Positions 45,831 through 55,521 are shown, counted from the stretch's first letter. The stretch: DNA of 64,000 bases from JBNKFV01 sp050289485 (GCA_050289485.1 JBNKFV010000017.1:124001-188000); one strand, 5' to 3'. Made by a program: numbers and translations. Notes: generated from the sequence alone by a model not told the origin.

Positions 45831-46706
45831 ATGATCAATATTCACGATGACCAAATCACCCATCCAGAAACTTTCGAACAGCTGTCGGTAAGGGATTTGC
45901 TGTTTGTGCACTACCGATGCCCGCAAATTGAACGGCTCATTCAGTTGTACAACCACTACAACATGATTGCTTTTTCATTAGACGGCGAAAGGATTCTCCA
46001 CCAGGGTGGTGACGCATGGAAGATCACCGCCCAGACCTCTTATTTCCAGCGCAAAACTGCCTATGTTCAGGAAATATCCGACGCCCAGAATTGGGAGGTA
46101 ATTGTCTTTCACCTGCCAGACGAATTCCTTGCGCAGTTTGCCGAGGAATTTATGGATTCATTTTCCGCAGTCAGGCTGCCGAAACCCACTAGCGACATGG
46201 TTATCAAGGTCGAGGTCAACGAAGTCACCCGAACCTATTTCTACAGCATGCTCTCGTACTTCAGGGAAACGAACCCACCGTCGGAGCAGTTGCTGGAACT
46301 CAAGTTCAAGGAACTGTTACTGACCATCCTTTCTAACCCACAAAACGAGCAATTGCTTGCCTATGTCCTCAGCCTGAAGAGCCGTGCCAAAACCCCGATC
46401 TGGCAGGTCATGGAAAAAAATTACACTTATAACCTGACTCTTCTGGAGTATGCCCGGATTTCAAATCGTAGCCTGACCGCTTTTAAGCGGGACTTTGCTG
46501 ATTTTTACGGTACCACACCCGGTAAATGGCTTACGGAAAGGCGGCTAGAACACGCCAGGGATTTGTTGACTCGCACCGAGCAGAGTGTATCTGAAGTCGC
46601 CTTTGACTCCGGTTTCGAGAATGTTTCGCACTTCAGCAGAATTTTTAAGACGAAATTTGGTTTGTCACCGCTCCAGTTCAGGAAAAAGCAGCTGACCTCG
46701 GCATAA
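45831..46706 (+). CDS. AraC-family transcriptional regulator
   Basis: The 291-residue protein has an N-terminal sensor-like domain (about 1-170) and a C-terminal AraC DNA-binding domain with two HTHs: ISNRSLTAFKRDFADFYG, then RTEQSVSEVAFDSGFENVSHFSRIFKTKFG. The layout resembles ExsA-type activators. It is divergent from the ATPase operon and may control that operon or the membrane-protein gene downstream; both are inference. Confidence 0.9.
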   Translation: MINIHDDQITHPETFEQLSVRDLLFVHYRCPQIERLIQLYNHYNMIAFSLDGERILHQGGDAWKITAQTSYFQRKTAYVQEISDAQNWEVIVFHLPDEFLAQFAEEFMDSFSAVRLPKPTSDMVIKVEVNEVTRTYFYSMLSYFRETNPPSEQLLELKFKELLLTILSNPQNEQLLAYVLSLKSRAKTPIWQVMEKNYTYNLTLLEYARISNRSLTAFKRDFADFYGTTPGKWLTERRLEHARDLLTRTEQSVSEVAFDSGFENVSHFSRIFKTKFGLSPLQFRKKQLTSA

Positions 46707-46883
46707 CTGGTAGAGCAACCCACCTCGTCATGCGGCAGCAACCAAGAGATGAGCGCCCCCCCCATATTTCCTTAAAGTAAAAAAAAAGAACTTCCAGACA
46801 AAGAATGGATAAAGGAACTGAAACTATAGTGGTCCGACTACCCTTAAATATTAATAATCAACCACTCTACAAGGATTTTGAAA

Positions 46884-47540
46884 ATGGAAAAGGCTTACAA
46901 AAACACCGGATATTTTATATTACTGCTGTTCCCCTTGGTCGCTATAGGGTTTTACGTAACGTACTTCAGTAATTTTCCTACATTCGATCAAAGCTTTTCG
47001 GCATTGACGCATAGCAAGGTCGGAATATTTGATCATATCCATGCCATTGCAGCGTCGTTATGGGTTGTGCTACTTGTTGTACAGCCGCTTCTTATTCGTT
47101 CTGGAAACGTCAATGCGCACAAAATGCTTGGGCAGATTTCATATATCTTTTTCCCTCTTTTGATCATTTCATTTTATACCCTGATCCAAAGAATGTTGGC
47201 TTCCGAATACCCTATTCTTGCTTATATCCCAATTTCCGATAGCACGGTATTGATCATTCTCTATGGTTTAGCTGTGTACAAAAGACGTGATACGCCACAG
47301 CACATGCGCTATATGATTGGAACTGCAACAGTATTTCTAGGACCAACCTTTGGCAGGATAGGCCCCACCATATTTGATCTGGATCCGGGAGTAACCAATA
47401 ATCTCAGATATATAACTGTCTACTTAATCCTCGCTGGATTGGTCTTGTTTGACTGGAAACATAGCAAACAATTCAAACCTTACCTGGTAATGATGCTTTT
47501 AGTTTTCGTCGAGCAGATTGGGTTCAACATACTGCTGTAG
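46884..47540 (+). CDS. Hypothetical multi-pass membrane protein
   Basis: The 218-residue protein has about six to seven membrane helices. A conserved-looking His pattern (HAIAASLWVVLLVVQP, AHKMLGQISY, HMRYMIGTA) could bind haem or a metal; I do not recognise the family for certain, though it recalls DUF2306-like proteins. ATG at 46884 has AAGGA (46871-46875) at good spacing. It follows the AraC gene in the same direction with a 177-base gap. Confidence 0.7.
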   Translation: MEKAYKNTGYFILLLFPLVAIGFYVTYFSNFPTFDQSFSALTHSKVGIFDHIHAIAASLWVVLLVVQPLLIRSGNVNAHKMLGQISYIFFPLLIISFYTLIQRMLASEYPILAYIPISDSTVLIILYGLAVYKRRDTPQHMRYMIGTATVFLGPTFGRIGPTIFDLDPGVTNNLRYITVYLILAGLVLFDWKHSKQFKPYLVMMLLVFVEQIGFNILL

Positions 47541-47920
47541 GCAGGTTAAGTATAAGGTGAAGAATGGCCCCCCTGTATCTTACGGCTGAGAACTGGAGAC
47601 AGAGTATCCTGGTAAATACCCATCGATCCGACACCAAGTTATCCAACTCCCTGGCGTTTTAGCCGAATCTACTCGCCTCCCCCGCTCTCCTGACGTTGCT
47701 ACTGCATGGAGAAACACGCCGCCGAGCAACACCTTGGTGTTGCTGTACCGTTTAGAGCAGTGTGAAAGCCTTGAAGTCCTAAACTGGCGAGCCCCGCGTT
47801 GCCGGCAACAACATTAAAGCGCGTAGCGCCAACAAAGAGTGTTACCTGGATTAGTCCCGTTCTCACTACGGAGTTCCAAAACCAACGTTAGGACAATCGA
47901 GCTACGGTAGAATTTAGAGA
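47541..47920. other. Intergenic region before the tRNA operon
   Basis: No gene is seen. A perfect 9-bp hairpin (47725-47733 AGCAACACC, TT loop, 47736-47744) lies in the middle, without a T-run. The right end follows tRNA-His, the last tRNA of the minus-strand operon. Confidence 0.45.
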
Positions 47921-47997
47921 TGGGGTGGCTGACGGGACTTGAACCCGCGACGACTGGAATCACAATCCAGGGCTCTACCAACTGAGCTACAGCCACC
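47921..47997 (-). tRNA. tRNA-His (GTG)
   Basis: A 77-base cloverleaf with encoded CCA and the extra G at -1 expected for tRNA-His. The anticodon stem CTGGA/TCCAG holds loop TTGTGAT, anticodon GTG. T-arm GGGTTCAAGTCCC is present. Confidence 0.95.
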
Positions 47998-48028
47998 ATT
48001 ACGGCTTGAGATTTCGCGTAACTTGGAA

Positions 48029-48105
<77 letters not shown>

Positions 48106-48142
48106 ATTTGGATGAGGCCCAAACGCCTCTGAGGCTCGAAAA

Positions 48143-48219
<77 letters not shown>

Positions 48220-48253
48220 ACTTACGAGACATGCCGCGTCTCAAGAGGTGCGC

Positions 48254-48282
48254 ATAATACCCATGGCCCTACGCCTCGTCAA
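48254..48282 (-). promoter_or_regulatory. Promoter of the tRNA Pro-Arg-His operon
   Basis: On the minus strand TTGACG (48277-48282) lies exactly 17 bases from TATTAT (48254-48259). A GC-rich discriminator (GCGCACC) follows, as in stringently controlled tRNA promoters. It is about 35 bases before tRNA-Pro. Confidence 0.75.
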
Positions 48283-48578
48283 CGTCAAAAACACGAAAAA
48301 AAACAGTTTTTTTTAAGCCTGCCAATTACTTAGCCAATTAAATCAAGAAATAACCAGTTATGGCGAAGGTTGCATCAACCAAAGTAGGCTGCAAGCACCG
48401 CAAACAGGATCCACTTACCGCGATTGACCGGTTAAAGGCCACACGCCCACACTGGCCCACTGCGTTATGAAAAAAATACCCTATTTTCCTGATTCTTCGC
48501 CTATGCGACAATGCCCCTCCTTTTTCTATGGCACTGGGCAACGTCCAGAGTAAAACAACAAAACAGGATCCAATTGCT

Positions 48579-49424
48579 ATGTCTGCACTCGTTCTCGACG
48601 GCAAGGCCCTCGCGAAAAAAACCGAAGAAGAGCTTTCGCAACGCGTAGCCGCGATGAAAGCCAAAAGCAACGGCCAAACACCTATTCTTGCCACTATTCT
48701 GGTGGGTGATGACCCCGCCTCCGCCACCTACGTAAAGATGAAGGGCAACGCCTGTGAGCGCGTTGGCATGGGCTCTATTCGCGTTGAAATGCCCAGTTCC
48801 ACCACTACCGAAGAGCTGCTGGCAAAAATTGACGAGCTTAACAACAACCCCAATGTGCACGGCATTTTGCTGCAACACCCGGTGCCCGAACAAATCGACG
48901 AACGCGCCTGTTTTGATGCGATTGCCCTGGAAAAAGACGTAGACGGTGTAACCTGCCTCGGTTTTGGCCGCATGGCCATGGGTGAAGAAGCCTACGGCTG
49001 CGCAACCCCAAAAGGAATCATGCGCTTGCTGGAAGCCTATAATATTCCCCTGCAAGGTAAGCATGCGGTTGTGGTTGGCCGCAGCCCCATTCTGGGCAAG
49101 CCCATGGCACTCATGCTGTTGAATGCTAATGCCACCGTAACCGTCTGCCATTCACGTACACAAAATCTGGAAGCGCATATCAGGCAGGCAGATATTATTG
49201 TGGGCGCCGTAGGCAAACCGGAATTTATCAAGGCCGAATGGATTAAAGACGGCGCGGTGGTTGTCGATGCGGGTTACCACCCCGGCGGCGTTGGTGATAT
49301 AGAACTTGGCCCACTGGTTGACCGTGTGGCTGCTTATACCCCAGTACCTGGCGGCGTAGGCCCAATGACCATTAACACCCTGATTTATCAGTCAGTTGAC
49401 TCTGGCGAGAAAAAACTCGGCTAA
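48579..49424 (+). CDS. folD: Bifunctional methylene-THF dehydrogenase/cyclohydrolase
   Basis: The 281-residue protein is FolD: catalytic YVKMKGNAC, the conserved HPVPEQID region, GFGRMAMG, the NADP loop VVGRSPILGKPMALMLL, and PVPGGVGPMTI. It interconverts 5,10-methylene-, methenyl- and formyl-tetrahydrofolate. ATG at 48579 begins the conserved MSALVLDGKALA; the longer frame adds an unconserved leader. AGGA lies 11 bases upstream. It is followed ten bases later by truC. Confidence 0.95.
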   Translation: MSALVLDGKALAKKTEEELSQRVAAMKAKSNGQTPILATILVGDDPASATYVKMKGNACERVGMGSIRVEMPSSTTTEELLAKIDELNNNPNVHGILLQHPVPEQIDERACFDAIALEKDVDGVTCLGFGRMAMGEEAYGCATPKGIMRLLEAYNIPLQGKHAVVVGRSPILGKPMALMLLNANATVTVCHSRTQNLEAHIRQADIIVGAVGKPEFIKAEWIKDGAVVVDAGYHPGGVGDIELGPLVDRVAAYTPVPGGVGPMTINTLIYQSVDSGEKKLG

Positions 49425-49433
49425 GCCCATCAT

Positions 49434-50267
49434 ATGACAAACGAGGATTCCCCAGCGTTACAGCACCACACGCCCCCTGACTGTAACACTGAGGAATCCT
49501 CTGCCCTACCGCCCGAGCAACTACCGGTTATCTACCACGACGAGTACCTGGTAGCGGTGAATAAACCCAGCGGCTTGCTCGTGCACCGCAGCGAAATAGA
49601 CCGCCACGAAACCCGCTTTGCTCTGCAACTGGTGAGAGATCAGATAGGTCAACGGGTGTACCCGGTACACAGGCTCGACAAACCGACCTCTGGCGTGCTG
49701 GTTTTTGCGCTCTCACCCTCGATAGCGACCCAACTTGGGGACCAGTTCAGCACCCAAGCGCCGAAAAAAAGCTATCTCGCCGTGGTGCGAGGCATTGCTC
49801 CAGAACAGGGTGAGATCGACCACGCCCTCACCGAAGATCTGGATAAATACACCGACAAAAAAGCCCGGCAAAACAAACCGCCGCAAGCGGCCGTTACGCA
49901 TTTTAAACGGCTGGCAGACATTGAATTACCGGTACAGATTGACCGCTATCCCACCAGTCGTTACAGCCTGGTGCAATGCAACCCGCTAACCGGCCGCAAA
50001 CACCAGATTCGCCGCCATATGAAACACATCGCCCACCCGATTATTGGCGATGCCAAACATGGCAAAGGGCTGCACAACCGTTTTTTTAACGAAACCTACC
50101 AAACCAACAGGTTATTACTGGCCGCTACCGAGTTACATATCAAGCACCCGGTCACTGCTGTGCCACTGCACTTAACGGCCACACTAGACACCGTTTTTAC
50201 GCGTGTAATTCATACCTTTAACTGGCAAAATGCTGTGCCTTCACATTGGTTAGAGCACGCCCGTTAA
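49434..50267 (+). CDS. truC: tRNA pseudouridine synthase C-type
   Basis: The 277-residue RluA-superfamily enzyme has the catalytic Asp in HRLDKPTSG, VNKPSGLLVHRSE, and TGRKHQIRRHMKHIAHPIIGDAKHGKGLHNRFF, whose last part is typical of TruC (psi65 in tRNA). An unusual acidic, proline-rich N-terminal extension of about 30 residues precedes the domain. It lies between folD and rsuA in a compact plus-strand run. Confidence 0.9.
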   Translation: MTNEDSPALQHHTPPDCNTEESSALPPEQLPVIYHDEYLVAVNKPSGLLVHRSEIDRHETRFALQLVRDQIGQRVYPVHRLDKPTSGVLVFALSPSIATQLGDQFSTQAPKKSYLAVVRGIAPEQGEIDHALTEDLDKYTDKKARQNKPPQAAVTHFKRLADIELPVQIDRYPTSRYSLVQCNPLTGRKHQIRRHMKHIAHPIIGDAKHGKGLHNRFFNETYQTNRLLLAATELHIKHPVTAVPLHLTATLDTVFTRVIHTFNWQNAVPSHWLEHAR

Positions 50268-50269
50268 AC

Positions 50270-50959
50270 ATGATGCGACTGGACAAGTACCTGAGCCACT
50301 TCACCGGGCTTTCCCGCAAAGACGTGAAAAAGCGGCTAAAAGCAGGCAGCGTTTGCGTTGACGGCCAATGCCAACGAGATGCCTCGCAACACATAACCCT
50401 CGACGCCTGTGTAACGGTTGACGGAGACGAAATACAGGCCCATGGCCCTCGCTATTTCATGCTCAACAAACCGGAGGGCTATGTCTCGGTCACTAAAGAC
50501 GGCGAACACCCAACTGTGCTCGATTTGCTCGACGAACCCCGTAAAGACAAATTGCAAATTGCCGGCCGATTAGACATCGATACCACCGGGCTGCTGCTGA
50601 TTACCGACGACGGCCAATGGAATCATAAAATTACCTCTCCCAATAAGCGCTACGGTAAAACCTACCTTGTTGAGCTGGCCGACGACCTGCCCGATAACGC
50701 AGCAGATTTATTTGCCAAGGGCATACTCCTTGAGGGCGAAAAAAAGCCCACCAAACCAGCAGAGTTAACCGTATTATTTCGCAACGAAGCCAGGCTCACT
50801 ATCTTTGAAGGAAAATATCATCAGGTAAAACGCATGTTTGCCGCCATTGGCAACCGGGTTACCGCACTGCACAGAGAAGCTGTAGGCAGTATTACACTGG
50901 ACAGCACATTAGAACCCGGAGACTATCGGGCATTAACGGCAGAAGAAATTGCTGGTTAG
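50270..50959 (+). CDS. rsuA: 16S rRNA pseudouridine-516 synthase
   Basis: The 229-residue protein has an S4 RNA-binding domain (RLDKYLSHFTGLSRKDVKKRL), HGPRYFMLNKPEGYVS, the catalytic Asp in GRLDIDTTGLLLITDDGQWNH, and YHQVKRMFAA. This matches RsuA closely. Two adjacent ATGs (50270, 50273) are equally possible. It starts two bases after the truC stop, so the two RNA enzymes are co-transcribed. Confidence 0.94.
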   Translation: MMRLDKYLSHFTGLSRKDVKKRLKAGSVCVDGQCQRDASQHITLDACVTVDGDEIQAHGPRYFMLNKPEGYVSVTKDGEHPTVLDLLDEPRKDKLQIAGRLDIDTTGLLLITDDGQWNHKITSPNKRYGKTYLVELADDLPDNAADLFAKGILLEGEKKPTKPAELTVLFRNEARLTIFEGKYHQVKRMFAAIGNRVTALHREAVGSITLDSTLEPGDYRALTAEEIAG

Positions 50960-51007
50960 CGATGGATAGCTAAAGCAGCTCTGAATAATTATTGAGAAGA
51001 ACTATTT

Positions 51008-52084
51008 ATGCGTCGTCAGTCAGCCACAAGCAAAACCGACCCTTGCCAGTTGTTGGTGAGCGAATTACTGCGACAGTCAAACCTTGCTACCTTATGGATT
51101 ACTGACGAAAACCTTGGCGGACAAGGCGCCGTAAGTGGATTGAACAGCAATACCTTACAGGCGCTAAGCAATCGCATCGATGTAGCCAACAAACTGAATC
51201 AACAGGGACTGGCTTGCACGTTTAATGACGTAGACTTGAGCATATTCACTCAACCCTTTGAACAAATCATCTATCGGCTTTCAAAAGAAAAAGCCGTGAT
51301 CCACCGCGTGATGAATCAAGCTTATCAACAACTCAGTGATACTGGCGAACTGATACTTGTGGGGCAAAAAAATGATGGAATCAAACGCTTTGCCAAGAAC
51401 GCCGAAGCCTTATTTACCTACGTTAACACAGAAAAAAATGGCACCTGCTATGTGGCCCGCTGTCGTGGATTGAAAACGTCACCACAAGCGCTGGATGACG
51501 ATAATTACACCCGGATTCGCCAAATAAAAACCTTGCCCGACATACTAGGTAATCCTGTAGATATTTATTCCAAGCCCGGTGCCTACGGCTGGGAAAAAAT
51601 TGACCAAGGCAGTGTCTTTTTAATTGAGCAACTGAACCTATTGAATGGCGACCACATCAATAAAAGCGGCAGCATGCTTGATCTGGGCTGTGGTTATGGC
51701 TACCTGACACTGATAACAAAATCACTTCCTTTTACCACGCGCATTGCCACCGACAATAACGCCGCCGCCCTACTCGCACTGAAAGAAAATATTGAAGCCA
51801 ACGATATCAAGGTAACTGCAGTCGCAGCAGACTGTGCAGAAAGCATTACCGACCGTGTTGATCTGGTGCTATGCAACCCCCCCTTTCACCAAGGGTTTCA
51901 GGTTGATGGGGCGCTTACCGATAAGTTTTTACGGCAAGCCCGCCAACATTTGAACAAACAGGGCAAGGCATTGTTTGTGGTTAACGCGTTTATTCCTTTA
52001 GAGAAAAAAGCACGTCAGTATTTTTCGCAAGCAGATGTGATCGCTGATAACAAACAATTTAAAGTGGTATTACTGACGCCGTAA
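51008..52084 (+). CDS. rRNA guanine-N2 methyltransferase, RsmC/RlmG family
   Basis: The 358-residue protein has a degenerate N-terminal domain (YRLSKEKAVIHRVMNQA, typical of the duplicated RsmC fold) and a C-terminal SAM domain with DLGCGYGYLTL and the catalytic NPPFHQG. It should methylate a guanine in 16S (G1207, RsmC) or 23S rRNA (G1835, RlmG); which one cannot be settled here. It follows rsuA by 48 bases. Its last 15 bases overlap a convergent gene. Confidence 0.85.
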   Translation: MRRQSATSKTDPCQLLVSELLRQSNLATLWITDENLGGQGAVSGLNSNTLQALSNRIDVANKLNQQGLACTFNDVDLSIFTQPFEQIIYRLSKEKAVIHRVMNQAYQQLSDTGELILVGQKNDGIKRFAKNAEALFTYVNTEKNGTCYVARCRGLKTSPQALDDDNYTRIRQIKTLPDILGNPVDIYSKPGAYGWEKIDQGSVFLIEQLNLLNGDHINKSGSMLDLGCGYGYLTLITKSLPFTTRIATDNNAAALLALKENIEANDIKVTAVAADCAESITDRVDLVLCNPPFHQGFQVDGALTDKFLRQARQHLNKQGKALFVVNAFIPLEKKARQYFSQADVIADNKQFKVVLLTP

Positions 52085-52828
52085 CCAAACAGCCAATGGC
52101 AAAACACGGGCTTTATGTCGGCCTACTGCGTTTTGTTGCAATTGTTCTTTGATGAGTCGCGCATGTAGTTCAGCGTCGCCACTGCGATAATAGACGAGCA
52201 CAGCGTTATAATACTGGGGTAATTGCAATACTACGCTGCGTTTTAGCACATCAATGCGCTCATGTGGTCGTAACTCTGCCAGCAGTACCTGTAGCTGTTT
52301 TGTATCGTCAACATTAACCACCAAGCAGCCCTGCTCGGTCACCATGCCTATTAGCTTTTTAAACCAAGTTCGGCCCAGAGCAATCGCACGCGAAGGCTCA
52401 CCATTATGCTCGCCAAACAAGTCATCTATCACTACGTCAAAAGCCGGGCCACGATAATAGTCTGCCCACCGAATCGCATCGGTTTGCAATAGTAAGGTAT
52501 TACGCCGCTGTACAGAAAAATAGTGACGAGCAATATGCAGGTGTAACGGGTTTAGCTCTAGCCCCACGGTTACAGACGGTCGCAGAAGCTTCTGCAACAC
52601 ACTAATCACCGTTCCACCGCCTACGCCCATTACCAGTAAGCGCGGTTGTTGAGCAATACGGGGATGCAAGGCAGGGGCAATGAGAAGATCCCACACGCTG
52701 CCATTAATGAGTTGGTTTGGATTGTACTGGCTATGAAAAACGCCATTGGTATACAGCCTGATGGAAGCACCAGCCTTTACCACGCGATAGTGGGCTTCAC
52801 TGCGTTGATATTCCCACACAATTGCCAT
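52070..52828 (-). CDS. Spermidine-synthase-like methyltransferase-fold protein
   Basis: The 252-residue protein has a SAM-type Rossmann core (LLVMGVGGGTVISVLQKLL, VGLELNPLHLHIARHYF) and VVIDDLFGEHNGEPS, matching spermidine-synthase-like proteins without the full polyamine-binding residues. It may be an aminopropyltransferase relative or a methyltransferase; no partner (speD) is present. It converges on and slightly overlaps the rRNA methyltransferase gene. Confidence 0.75.
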   Translation of the reverse strand: MAIVWEYQRSEAHYRVVKAGASIRLYTNGVFHSQYNPNQLINGSVWDLLIAPALHPRIAQQPRLLVMGVGGGTVISVLQKLLRPSVTVGLELNPLHLHIARHYFSVQRRNTLLLQTDAIRWADYYRGPAFDVVIDDLFGEHNGEPSRAIALGRTWFKKLIGMVTEQGCLVVNVDDTKQLQVLLAELRPHERIDVLKRSVVLQLPQYYNAVLVYYRSGDAELHARLIKEQLQQNAVGRHKARVLPLAVWLRRQ

Positions 52829-52951
52829 GCACCACCCCTGTTGTAATTTGGGCCGTTATTTTACGGGCACGTCACTGATTAACCAAGAGCATCAAAATAG
52901 TGCAAAAAGTGCGCAAATTGAAAATCAGGTGTGCAATCTTACGTAAACCCG

Positions 52952-52957
52952 TATAAT
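52952..52957 (+). promoter_or_regulatory. -10 box for ppnP
   Basis: A perfect TATAAT lies 26 bases before the ppnP start codon. No clear -35 is visible at the usual spacing, so only the -10 is assigned. Confidence 0.45.
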
Positions 52958-52983
52958 CGCCGCGCTTTTTATAGGAGCTGATT

Positions 52984-53265
52984 ATGTTTAAAACCAATGA
53001 ATACTTCGAAGGCAAGGTGGTATCCATCGCCTTCCAAACAGAAACCCTGCCGGCAACAGTGGGTGTAATGGCCAAAGGCGATTACGAGTTTTCTACCAGC
53101 AAGAAAGAAACCATGACCGTTACCAGTGGTTCGCTGACAGTGAAATTACCCGGCAGCGATGATTGGCAAACGTTCAAAGCCGGTGAAAGCTTTAACATTC
53201 CGGCCGATGTGGTTTTTCAATGCCGCGTAGATGTAGAAAGCGCCTATTTGTGTCTGTACGAATAA
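52984..53265 (+). CDS. ppnP: Pyrimidine/purine nucleoside phosphorylase PpnP
   Basis: The 93-residue cupin-fold protein starts MFKTNEYFEGKVVSIAF and has VGVMAKGDYEFSTSKKETMTV and FKAGESFNIPADVVF, matching E. coli PpnP/YaiE (DUF1255). It phosphorolyses several nucleosides to base plus ribose-1-phosphate. TAGGAG lies seven bases before ATG. It is a single gene ending at a hairpin. Confidence 0.93.
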   Translation: MFKTNEYFEGKVVSIAFQTETLPATVGVMAKGDYEFSTSKKETMTVTSGSLTVKLPGSDDWQTFKAGESFNIPADVVFQCRVDVESAYLCLYE

Positions 53266-53276
53266 GCATACCTCTT

Positions 53277-53306
53277 ACATGCCGCAGTGTGTTATCTGCG
53301 GCATGT
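53277..53306. terminator. Hairpin between convergent ppnP and hydrolase genes
   Basis: An 11-bp perfect stem (53277-53287 with 53296-53306) lies between the stops of two convergent genes. No T-run follows on either side; the terminator role is inferred from position. Confidence 0.5.
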
Positions 53307-53326
53307 AGCCATTATCGACGATCTTC

Positions 53327-54814
53327 TCACCACTGATCCTCAAGACAGTCCACAGCAACCTTCGCCGTTGGATTATTAATAAACCGCCCTACCACCTCTG
53401 CCCCACAAGGCAAACTACTCTCTATAGCGTGACCATAGTTTGGTAAAAACACAGTTTGCCCTTGCGGCAAATAGGGAAGCGCCAGCTTCGCCCACGATAA
53501 CGGCGTGACCGGATCAAGCTCACCACCCATTAACAACACAGGCACGTCTACCACTGGCATCACATCGTCAGCCAAAGAAAATGGCGCGATAACACCACCA
53601 GGGTTCAGCAGCGGACAAATATCGTAATCGAAGGAAAATTCTGTATAAGCCTTCCATGCTGGATACAGACTAACTGCCGATTGGTATTGCTCGGGCGACA
53701 CCATGGGGTTGTCCCGACACTCCACCGCAAAAAACACCATGTCGTTAAAGTTTGGATCAAACGCATAATTAATGAACGGCTCTACCAGTCTCGCCAGTGC
53801 TTTTTTTCTGTAACCGGTTAGTTCGACAATGGCATCAACAATGTCTGGGTAAGCGTACCGATCATACAAACTGGAAAATACAATCGATACAAAACGCTGA
53901 TCATTCACCAGCACCTCATAGGGCGCATCGTGATTCCAGCTGGGCACGACTACCGATACCGGTGCCTGCTTTAAATTATCAAGCACTTTCCAGAATGCAG
54001 CTTCGAGGGTGGCGGGGCTTTCACAATGGCTAAAGGCCTCGCACGACGCCCACAAGCGCGATAAAGCACCCGACAATACAGGCGGCCAATCGGTGAGTAA
54101 CCCTTGATTGGGTGCGTAGAGTGAATCGAGTACCAGAGAGCGTACGTGCGTAGGCGCCGCCTCGTAGATAGCCAAGGCCAGGCGGGTACCATAAGAGACT
54201 CCAAATACATGCCAACTGCTGTAGTGATTCGCTCGCAAAACACCCAAGATGTCTGACGCACTCTGCGACGTAGAAAATGCCAGTCCATCAAACCCCTGAG
54301 CTTCTAATTGTTGCAGACATTGCGCGATCACATCGAAGCCTAGCTGAGCTTCCTCTAACCCAGACAAATCTTGCTTTAAAACCTGTCGAGAGAAATCAAT
54401 ATAGTCATCGCAGTGCCACGATGGCGTCGACTGCCCCACCCCACGGCGATCAACCAAAACCAAGTCGGCTGTTACATTGGCCCGAGCATACCAGTCACGC
54501 CAGTGGTCGATACCCTCTTGGCTTAGAAAGCTGTCACCACCTGGGCCACCCGGCAAATAAAGCACTGCGGTATCACTGCGCTGCAATGGGTTATGCTTAA
54601 TCACTACATAGGCAAGCTGAAACTGCGGCACATCTTGCGGCTGATAATAACCGCATTCGACATTATCGTAAGCCGACACATCAAACCAGCAACCTGCTTG
54701 CGCAGCGTTTGCATTGTCACCGCTTTCTGATACTTGTGTGTCGCGGGTATCGCAGCCAAGAAGAAGCACGATAATCAATCCACAAAAAAGCTGCGCGGCG
54801 CGTGATATCCCCAT
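53327..54814 (-). CDS. Secreted lipoprotein alpha/beta hydrolase (S33/TAP-like)
   Basis: The 495-residue protein has a lipoprotein signal (LIIVLLLGC). Its alpha/beta-hydrolase fold shows LYLPGGPGGDSFL (oxyanion region), LVLVDRRGVGQS, the nucleophile in HVFGVSYGTRLAL, VLLMGGELDPVTPLSWA (acid) and LPNYGHAIESS (His). The C-terminus resembles TAP-like tripeptidyl aminopeptidases, so it probably trims peptides outside the inner membrane. ATG at 54814 begins a normal signal; the longer frame does not. Confidence 0.85.
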   Translation of the reverse strand: MGISRAAQLFCGLIIVLLLGCDTRDTQVSESGDNANAAQAGCWFDVSAYDNVECGYYQPQDVPQFQLAYVVIKHNPLQRSDTAVLYLPGGPGGDSFLSQEGIDHWRDWYARANVTADLVLVDRRGVGQSTPSWHCDDYIDFSRQVLKQDLSGLEEAQLGFDVIAQCLQQLEAQGFDGLAFSTSQSASDILGVLRANHYSSWHVFGVSYGTRLALAIYEAAPTHVRSLVLDSLYAPNQGLLTDWPPVLSGALSRLWASCEAFSHCESPATLEAAFWKVLDNLKQAPVSVVVPSWNHDAPYEVLVNDQRFVSIVFSSLYDRYAYPDIVDAIVELTGYRKKALARLVEPFINYAFDPNFNDMVFFAVECRDNPMVSPEQYQSAVSLYPAWKAYTEFSFDYDICPLLNPGGVIAPFSLADDVMPVVDVPVLLMGGELDPVTPLSWAKLALPYLPQGQTVFLPNYGHAIESSLPCGAEVVGRFINNPTAKVAVDCLEDQW

Positions 54815-54837
54815 CCCGGTATGTTCCTTAACGTTCC

Positions 54838-55521
54838 TCAATGTTGCTTTACTTTTACTGGCCACGGCAAGGCCGCTGGATCACCAATGGCATTTACAGT
54901 GCTACTCACCAACGCATTGGTAAATGCCTGCCCTGCCAACGGGGGTTGCAGGTAAGTATAAGCAATTCCCGCATAGCAAAACCCCAAACCGTAGGCATGC
55001 AGATAAACACGATCGCTCGCTGTGCCACCATATAGCGCATCACCAAGAATGGGGCTCCCCAAACTTTTCGTAGCTACTCGTAACTGATGGGTTTTACCGG
55101 TTGCCGGTTTTAACAGGAATAATCGCAGGCCATCGGCCAAGGCATAGGAGAAAAATTGAGTAATGGCGGGATTATCCGTTGCTGGCGTTAACTTCCACGT
55201 ACCCCGGCGTGAACGCTCCATATCGCCGACTACGGCACCTTGCTTTTTTTTCGGCTTTTTATCAGCAATCGCCAGATAAAACTTTTGTACTTCGCGGCGC
55301 CGAAACGCTGCTGCAAGCACACTGGCACTCTCACTTGAGCGCCCTACCACTATCAGGCCAGACGTCACTTTGTCTAACCGGTGTACCGGATACAACTTTT
55401 CCCCCAGCTGGTTTTCCAACTGCACGAAAAAACCTGCCGTACCCTCACAGGTATGAACATCAACACCTTCAGGTTTATAAGCCACAATAAAGTCTGAATG
55501 ATGGGCACAAATAGAAAACAT
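54838..55521 (-). CDS. RluA-family pseudouridine synthase
   Basis: The 227-residue protein has the catalytic Asp in HRLDKVTSG, VAYKPEGVDVH and KPATGKTHQLRVATKSLGSPILGDALYG. It lacks an S4 domain, and its shape recalls the short TIGR01621-type RluA-like proteins. The RNA target is not evident. It lies upstream of the hydrolase gene on the same strand with a small gap, so they may be co-transcribed. Confidence 0.88.
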   Translation of the reverse strand: MFSICAHHSDFIVAYKPEGVDVHTCEGTAGFFVQLENQLGEKLYPVHRLDKVTSGLIVVGRSSESASVLAAAFRRREVQKFYLAIADKKPKKKQGAVVGDMERSRRGTWKLTPATDNPAITQFFSYALADGLRLFLLKPATGKTHQLRVATKSLGSPILGDALYGGTASDRVYLHAYGLGFCYAGIAYTYLQPPLAGQAFTNALVSSTVNAIGDPAALPWPVKVKQH

